A stretch of 64,000 bases of DNA from Saprospiraceae bacterium (GTDB lineage: Bacteria; Bacteroidota; Bacteroidia; Chitinophagales; Saprospiraceae). Each line of letters starts with the position of its first letter. The first letter of the stretch is position 1. Both the position numbers and the translations under genes were made by a program. The notes beneath the pieces are model-generated. The model ran no database searches. It had not been told where the DNA came from and was given only the letters and a program-made list of their open reading frames with translations. The stretch spans positions 186,001-250,000 of the forward strand of contig JADJJU010000007.1 in assembly GCA_016706365.1 (NCBI GenBank). Reading direction: 5' to 3'. Of this stretch, positions 57,816 to 64,000 are shown piece after piece.

Positions 57816-59099
57816 TTAATTTTCCACATGTTTGAGGTACCGGTCCCCATGCGTTTCGATTAGTTCTTGCTGTATTGTGGACCAACGGAAAACTGTACGG
57901 TCCCAACTCTTTCGGTTTCGTTCCATACTCATAAAAAGCTGTTTAAGCAGGGCATCTGCATTACACCATGCCCCTTTTGTCTTCGTTACCTTGCGCATCT
58001 GGCGATGGACATTCTCAACAGCATTCGTCGTATAGATTAGTCTTCTAATTTCTGGGCCGTAGTCCAAAAATGCCGTTAGCTCCAACCAATTTTCTTTCCA
58101 CTTCCTGGCGATATGGGGGTGCTTTTTGCCCCATTTTACATTGAAGGCTTCTAGTTCTTCTAATGCCACTGTCTCATTTACCGCTGTATAAATTGGCTTG
58201 AGATCTCTACATACTTCCCTACGATCTTTATCAACCACTCCTATACAACTCGTCCGGATCATATGCACTATGCAGCGTTGTACCGTCGCTGTCGGATATA
58301 CCCGACTTATCGCATCTCCAAAGCCTGTCAGGCCATCTACTGCAAAAAACAGGACTTCCTCTACACCTCTTCGCTTTAGCTGTTCTATATACAACGACCA
58401 TTGATGGGCTCCTTCATTCGGACCTACATAAATCGCCAAAATATCACGTCCCCCATCAGCGTCCACCGCATAGAAGGTGTATATCGCTTTCGATATAACC
58501 TTGCCTTCTTCCCTTACTTTGAAGTGTATTGCATCCAGGTAAATTAGCACATACATCGTTTTTAACGGACGTTCTTGCCATTCCTTGATCGCTGACCACA
58601 CTCGGTCTGTAACTGCGCTGATGGCTCCTGTGCTTAGCCTTGTTCCATACATGTTCGATATATGTAACTGGATGTCCTCCAAGCTGTTTCCCATAGAATA
58701 TAACTCCTTGATTTGGGCCTCAAAGCCTGTGGCAACCTCCCTTTGCCATTTACCTACAGTCTGTGGTTCAAAGCTTCCCAGACGATCCCTGCCGCTTATG
58801 ATACCAACTTGCCCGTATGGGGATCGTACTTGCTTAGTCCTCCCTTTCCCATTGCGCTTGTTCGGCGTATCCAGAGCCTTGCCTTCTGTCAAATGGTCGT
58901 CTAATTCCCCCTCTAATGCGGCTTCTACCAAATGCTTGATCATTCCGTTAAAAAATCCCTCCGGTCCGAAAAATGGCTGTCCTGTTTGCAAGGCTTTGAT
59001 TGCCGATTCCTCGAACTCTGAAAAATTGAACGCTTTTGGTTTATCTTCCTTCTTTTTTGTGTTTTCCTTCAAGATATCTTCTTTTTTATAATAGAACAT
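57816..59099 (-). mobile_element. IS256-family transposase
   Basis: 427 residues, complete. Mutator/IS256-type DDE enzyme: N-terminal FFGPEGFFNGMIKHLVEAAL and the MSxL-like GELDDHLTEG. Catalytic segments are YLDAIHFKVREEG (first Asp), FFAVDGLTGFGDAISRVYP (second Asp) and IYTTNAVENVHRQMRKVTK (Glu region), with the CIVHMIRTSC motif between. The sequence is visibly richer in G and C than its neighbours, in keeping with transfer. Terminal inverted repeats could not be fixed: only the 3'-side palindrome at 57740 is evident. Flanked by cobalamin adenosyltransferase and a 300-base degenerate tract. Confidence 0.95.
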
Positions 59100-59174
59100 T
59101 ATTAAACTCTCTAATTAACAAATTAAAGCGGAATAGATTGAAAATAAGTTAATTATATATTATGTAAAAAACAA

Positions 59175-59480
59175 ATCTTACCATTTACTATTTACCATTT
59201 ACATTTCACATTTCACATCTTACCATTCACCATTCACCATTCACATCTCACATTTCACATCTTACAATTCACTATTCACTATTCACTATTGACTATTTAC
59301 ATCTTACATTTTACATTTCACATCTTACATTTCACATCTCACATTTCACAATTCACCATTCACCATTCACTATTTACCATTTACCATTCACCATTTACCA
59401 TTCACTATTCACTATTTACCATTAACCATTCACCATTCACCATTCACCATTGACGATTGACGATTCACGATTGACTATTC
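59175..59480 (-). repeat. Long degenerate CACCATT/CACATTT tract
   Basis: About 300 bases of words such as CACCATTCACCATT, CACATTTCACATCTTACATT and CACTATTCACTATT, varying and without a fixed period. Its reverse complement shares words with the tract at 54591-54773, so the two tracts flank the 7TM-HD, adenosyltransferase and IS block in opposite orientation. No AACAGCC is present. No gene. Confidence 0.8.
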
Positions 59481-59490
59481 ACCATTGTTC

Positions 59491-60258
59491 TCACTTCTTC
59501 TTAAACTGATCAATTGCATTCCTTGTAAAATCCGATAATACCAAATTCCCACTGATTTCTGCCCGCTCCAGGAGCAAAGTATCCCAATTTTCAGTGCCTT
59601 CCCAGAATATGTTCTTCATCTCGAGCAGAGCCTGGGGGTTGTAAGTCAATAGATTTTGAGTGAATGTATTTAAATGATTGTCCAGCTCTGTAATATCATC
59701 CAATACAGCATGATATAATCCTCTTTCCATTGCCCATTGAGGAGACTGCCATTCATCAGGTGTCAGACTCATGTAAGAATATGCTGAAAGACCAATTTTT
59801 CGCGAGACTGCAGGGCCTATAACGAATGGACCAATACCTACGGCCAGTTCGCTCAGTCTTACAGATGCATGCTTGGTGGCAAAGCAAATGTCAGCAGCAG
59901 CTGCAATACCTACTCCGCCGCCTACAGCTTTTCCTTGTATTCGTGCAACAACTAATTTTCCACAAGTGCGGATCGCATTAATAACTCCTGCAAATCCGGA
60001 GAAAAATTTCATTCCATTTTGAGGGGTATTGACTGCCATGAGTTCTTCAAAACTTGCACCGGCACAGAAAGCACGATCTCCAGCACTTCTGATAACTATT
60101 AAACCAATAGCAGGATCTTTTCCATTAATTAGAATTTCAGAAGTCAGAGTTGTCAGGAGATCGGCGGGTAAGGAATTTCCGGCAGGATGGTAAAATTCTA
60201 TGGTGGCAATTCCATTTTGAATGTGTGTTCCTACATATCCGTTAGATTGCTTTTCCAT
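59491..60258 (-). CDS. Enoyl-CoA hydratase/isomerase family protein
   Basis: 255 residues from MEKQSNGYVGTHIQNGIATI; a longer frame to 60357 contains the promoter box at 60279 and is not used. Crotonase fold: LIVIRSAGDRAFCAGASFEEL forms the first oxyanion loop, and GKAVGGGVGIAAAADICFAT with RLSELAVGIGPFVIGP the second. The active-site Glu of hydratases (in the SELxxG region) is present. Acts on an acyl-CoA, exact chain unknown. The stop lies 10 bases from the end of the degenerate tract. Confidence 0.88.
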   Translation of the reverse strand: MEKQSNGYVGTHIQNGIATIEFYHPAGNSLPADLLTTLTSEILINGKDPAIGLIVIRSAGDRAFCAGASFEELMAVNTPQNGMKFFSGFAGVINAIRTCGKLVVARIQGKAVGGGVGIAAAADICFATKHASVRLSELAVGIGPFVIGPAVSRKIGLSAYSYMSLTPDEWQSPQWAMERGLYHAVLDDITELDNHLNTFTQNLLTYNPQALLEMKNIFWEGTENWDTLLLERAEISGNLVLSDFTRNAIDQFKKK

Positions 60259-60278
60259 ATTTCTTGTTTTTGAAGACT

Positions 60279-60286
60279 CAAAACTA
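60279..60286 (-). promoter_or_regulatory. Minus-7 box of the enoyl-CoA hydratase gene
   Basis: TAGTTTTG on the minus strand, 20 bases before the ATG at 60258; it helps choose the shorter start. Confidence 0.5.
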
Positions 60287-60369
60287 AGAAATTCAATTAA
60301 ACTGAATGGTATGCAGAAGTATTCCGCTGAAAATGGAATGGAAATATTACCCTGCAACTATGTGACTCA

Positions 60370-60735
60370 TTAATTCAGCTCCATCAATTTGTATATGTCA
60401 GTTTGCTTATTGCAGAGCACGGCCCTGTTGCCTCTCATTGCTATCGGAGCTTTAATGAGTTGAGGATTATATCGTATTATATTTAGCCAACCTTCATCAT
60501 CAAATTCTCTGTCTCTAATGTTGGTCTGATAATATGGGTGGGCTTTATTGAGCAAATCTTTTGGATGCATTCCTAAAGCTTTGAGAATAATCTGCCAGCT
60601 TGTAGGATTAGAGGGCGTTCTCCCAAACGGGTATGGCATTACATGGAGAACCACACTTTGTGTATAAGCTAAAGTTAATTTATCACTTCGTGACTCCGGA
60701 TTGTAATAAAATAATATTTCACATATTAAGGCCAT
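60370..60735 (-). CDS. ArsC/Spx-like thioredoxin-fold protein without catalytic cysteine
   Basis: 121 residues. The C-terminal half shows the ArsC/Spx pattern: KALGMHPKDLLNKAHPYYQ, FDDEGWLNIIRYNPQLIKAP, IAMRGNRAVLC. In the N-terminal strand FYYNPESRSDKLTLAYTQS the CxxC or single Cys of arsenate reductases is absent, so redox catalysis of the usual kind is unlikely. It precedes the enoyl-CoA hydratase gene on the same strand, with ~110 bases between them. Probably a regulatory or binding member of the family. Confidence 0.8.
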   Translation of the reverse strand: MALICEILFYYNPESRSDKLTLAYTQSVVLHVMPYPFGRTPSNPTSWQIILKALGMHPKDLLNKAHPYYQTNIRDREFDDEGWLNIIRYNPQLIKAPIAMRGNRAVLCNKQTDIYKLMELN

Positions 60736-60936
60736 TGTAAATAATTGTATTTGATATCAGACGTATTGTAGATAAATACGCGATATATCATAAACCTCTC
60801 CAAATAATATATGGTTGGTCAACTCTAAATAAATAATTTTATCAGAATTCTTTGCAGATGTTATAATGCCTCTTTTCCAGACTGGAATTGAACCCAAATA
60901 TTGATGATACTCTTACTGATAGAAATTATTTATCTG

Positions 60937-60944
60937 TAAATTTG
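60937..60944 (+). promoter_or_regulatory. Possible minus-7 box of the metzincin gene
   Basis: TAAATTTG, matching TAnnTTTG, 80 bases before the ATG at 61025. Nothing else is visible in the gap 60736-61024. Confidence 0.4.
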
Positions 60945-61024
60945 ACAAACTAATTAGCACAGATTGTGGTATCTATACAAAATAGATCATTTTAACAGTA
61001 GCAGCCTTAAAAAATCCTATCATA

Positions 61025-64000
61025 ATGAGCAATAATTTGACAATTTTATTTGCATCCTGTATTCTCATTTTCCTTAGCACAAACGCTACAAGTCAGACCC
61101 GGCAATTTTGGGAAATGAATAATTCTAATTTAATTTCCGATCAGGATTCCAGGCAAATTCCATCTGAAAATTTTATTACACTTCGCTGGGAGCTCGAAGA
61201 AATAAAAGCGTTTTTATCGAATACTCCGGATGAATATTCTTTGGAAGCTCAGAGAATGTTCAAAAGATTGAATATTCCTGATTTGAAAGGTAATTCGATA
61301 TCGTTCAGGGTCCTTAAAACAGAGTTGCTATCACCAGAAACTGCTCAGGCTTTTCCATTTTTGCAAGCTTACATTTTAATTTCGGATGAGCAACCAAGCC
61401 AAAGAGGAAGATTGCTTTTGTCACATTTGGGGGTACACATATCTTATATGGATAATGGTTTTGTGACTTACATTGAACCCTTCAAATCTCAGTCTGACAA
61501 GGGGCTTCACTTTATGTATCAAAGCAATGAAATAACACAGTCTTTGGATTTTCAATGCTTGACAGAACATGGTGATGATGAAATAGACACTGAACATCAG
61601 CATGGAAATTCCCGTTATGGAGATTGCCAATTGAGAACCTATCGTTTTGCTGTTGCGGCTACTGGCGAATATACGGCCTGGGCCGGAAGTCAGGCAAATG
61701 CTCTGGCTGCTATTGCTGCAACAGTCAATAATATGAATGTGGTTTTTGAACGGGACGTGGAAGTTCGACTCACGCTGGTATCCAATTTGAGCATCATCTT
61801 TCCTGATGCAGGAACAGATCCATATGGTGCTGCTTTAAATCAAGCCTTATTGGACATAAATACAAGTACCTTAAATGCAAATATTGGCATTGGCAATTAT
61901 GATATAGGGCATTTATTTCATGCTGGATGGAATGGTGGTCTTGCTTACAGGCCAGCTGCCTGCCAGGCCCAAAAGGGTGGGGGGGCAAGTGGTGCAACTG
62001 ATCCTACAGGATTTGTTTTTGAAACCACTGTTAATCATGAAGTGGGTCATATGTTTGATGCTGTTCACACTCACTCAGCTAATAATGGAGCATGCGGTGG
62101 AACAAATCTGAGTTCTACCGGAGCATATGAACCAGGTGGAGGATCTACATTAATGGCGTATGGTGGCGTGTGCTTACCAAATTCATACCAAAACGATTCA
62201 GATAATTATTTTCATACAACCTCCATGTCGAGGATGGCAACTTATATTACCTCAGGAATGGGAAATACCTGCGGTACAGTGAGCGGAGGAAATAATGCTC
62301 CTATTGTAACAGTCCCCCTGATTTCATACTCTATTCCAAATGGAACTCCTTTCATTCTGAGTGCTTCTGGATCTGATCCAAATGGAAATACACTTACTTA
62401 TACCTGGGAACAAGTTGATTTGGCTCCAGTTGGAGGTATTAGCACTCCTCCCATATCGACAGATATTAGTGGACCAAACTTCAGATCGCGCCCTGCTTCT
62501 ACAAATCCAGTCAGGTATTTTCCAGTTTTCGATAACGTTGTTAATGGAGTGGTCAATGCCTACGAGGTGTTACCTACTGTAGCCAGAACAATGAATTTCA
62601 GAGTAACAGTTAGAGACAATGCTGCTATTTATGGTTGTACGGATGAAGCAGATGTGGCTATTACTACCACAGCTTCAGGCCCATTTCAAGTTACAGCACC
62701 AACCGGGCCAGTAACTTTAAATTTTAATGGGTCTAATACTTTTAATGTTACATGGGATGTTGCTGGTTCCGCAAGTCCTCCTGTAAATTGCGCAAATGTT
62801 GATATATTGTTTTCAGATGATGCCGGTACTACATTTTCAACTGTTCTTTTAAGCAACACGCCCAATGATGGATCTCAAACAATTTTGATTCCAAATATTG
62901 AAACTACAAGTGGTAGAATTCTGGTACGCTGCAGTAACGGTATTTTCTACAATGTAAATGAAGGATTAATCACCATAAGCTCAGGATGTTTCGCGGTAGG
63001 TGGGACTATCTCACCTGCAACTCAAATAACAGCTGAAGAGGGCTCGCCAGAGCTGAGTAATCTGGGAATGGCTCCTGTTTATGGGCAGGTGATTAACTCC
63101 AATTGCAGGAACTATTGCAAATTCTGATATTCTAAGTTCTCTTGTAGTGTATAGTTCCGCTCTAATGGGTTGTATCAACTTTAATGGCAATATCGTCAGA
63201 TTAGATACTATACCTTTTTATGTTAGTGTGTCAGGAACTTACACAATCAATAGATCCTCAATATTCGGTTTAGTGACTAATATTTATCAATCAAGTTTTA
63301 ATTTAGGGACAGTTTGTGAAAATTTCATTGCCTCCAGTGGCACTCACAACGGTATGTCATCCAGTTTATCTGCAAACGTCACTGCAATACTCACAGCAGG
63401 TGTAAAATATGTTTTGGTAATAAGTTCTTTTGGTGCGAGTACACCAGCTCTCCCCGCGAACTATTCAGTGTCAGTCAATTCTGCGCCCCCAGGTGGTTCT
63501 CTAATTTCGGGACCCCTCAATCCAGGTGGAGGATTTAGTTACACATTCATTGTTAGAGATGCTTTTCTTGGCAATATTGTAATGATAAACGCTAATCCTG
63601 ATTTGAGCACCCTGCCTGCCGGAAATTATATTATTACCGGTTTATCATATTCAAACAGCAGTTCATTGCCATCACTTCCGATAAATTACTCTGCATTTAT
63701 TTCTGATTATGTAGTGAATGGATTGAGTGGTTTTTGTGGTAAGGCAAGTCTCAATGAGCGCACTGTGATTATTCAGTCTCCGCTCTCTGTAAATTTTCTG
63801 AGCTTCGAAGCCCATAAAGAAGGAGCCCGGGGATTATTAAAATGGGAAGTTTCAGAAGAAAGAGACCTGGATTATTATCTCCTTGAGCACAGTCCCGATG
63901 CATTGTTTTTTTCTGAACTGGGAATTATTGAGGCAAATTATTCAGGAAAATCAGGTGAAAATTTCTATCAATTTTATGATGGAAAACCATTCTCAGGAAA
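61025..64000 (+). CDS. Secreted reprolysin-like metallopeptidase (one frameshift, 3' truncated)
   Basis: Signal peptide ending near STNATSQTRQF. After a propeptide comes the metzincin domain (~200-415): RTYRFAVAATGEYTAWAG, then the zinc site TVNHEVGHMFDAVHTHS (HExxHxxxxxH) and the Met-turn in STLMAYGG. An Ig/cadherin-like region follows. The frame is lost at 63103-63104 (one extra T; without it the text reads QVINSNAGTIANSDILSSLV) and stays open to the window edge. The last part (FEAHKEGARGLLKWEVSEER, FYQFYDGKPFSG) is the module that usually precedes a T9SS sorting domain, so T9SS export is likely; that domain itself lies beyond 64000. Confidence 0.9.

Noticed and set aside
59100..59174. IS terminal inverted repeat upstream of the transposase
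   Set aside because: Compared with the 57700-57815 side only loose AT-rich similarity was seen; no convincing inverted repeat.

Overview
The window comes from a member of the Bacteroidota. Four things point there. Upstream regions repeatedly carry the TAnnTTTG minus-7 box (for example at 2732, 12385, 14748, 19948 and 31929). The gliding pair gldF-gldG is present. A secreted serine protease ends in a type IX secretion (T9SS) sorting domain, and a PorE-like periplasmic anchor is encoded. LytS/LytTR signalling, TonB receptors with a carboxypeptidase-like N-terminal domain, and AT-rich, SD-poor leaders fit too. The Saprospiria are a reasonable guess for class, but there is no 16S rRNA here to prove it.

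Layout. 1-2295: LytS-type sensor kinase (cut at the left edge) and its LytTR regulator. 2296-2777: repeat-rich island. 2778-4733: gyrB. 4734-5056: island with tandem octamers and a four-unit hairpin array. 5057-7430 (minus): rimM, a lipoprotein, mnmA. 7431-7866: repeats. 7867-11927: haloperoxidase-fold lipoprotein, small Cys/His-rich protein and TonB receptor, probably one metal-related operon. 11928-12300: second hairpin array inside a composite repeat island. 12412-14450: lysA and a ZIP metal transporter. 14822-19698: large TPR protein plus outer-membrane barrel. 19989-22026: TPR-type histidine kinase. 22051-27936 (minus): tamB and folP. 28228-32392: M23 peptidase, rdgB and a small partner, ilvE, ndk. 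32542-35060 (minus): methyltransferase and methionine aminopeptidase. 35430-41392: PorE-like SPOR protein and a T9SS-sorted subtilisin. 41574-48286 (minus): a TolB/CsgG-like barrel protein, then an operon gldF-gldG-DUF4340-nuclease/PLC-DUF368. 48560-50867 (minus): tRNA-Ala, malic enzyme, carbonic anhydrase. 50921-53545 (minus): SulP transporter, small protein, NlpE-like lipoprotein. 53771-57517: barrel protein, 7TM-HD phosphohydrolase, cobalamin adenosyltransferase. 57740-59480: palindrome, IS256-type transposase and a long degenerate tract. 59491-60735: enoyl-CoA hydratase and an ArsC-like protein. 61025-64000: metzincin protease cut at the right edge.

Two themes stand out. First, at least eleven genes, including essential gyrB, map and lysA, are broken by small indels, most of them in homopolymer runs. 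These look like uncorrected sequencing errors, and I annotate across them. Second, the intergenic DNA is not random. It carries (a) degenerate short-word tandem tracts punctuated by the heptamer AACAGCC, often at 39-47 or 11-12 base spacing; (b) two arrays of hairpins separated by ACATCACC/T with the same layout but different, compensating stem sequences; and (c) smaller palindromes. This is the best candidate for an undescribed system in the window.
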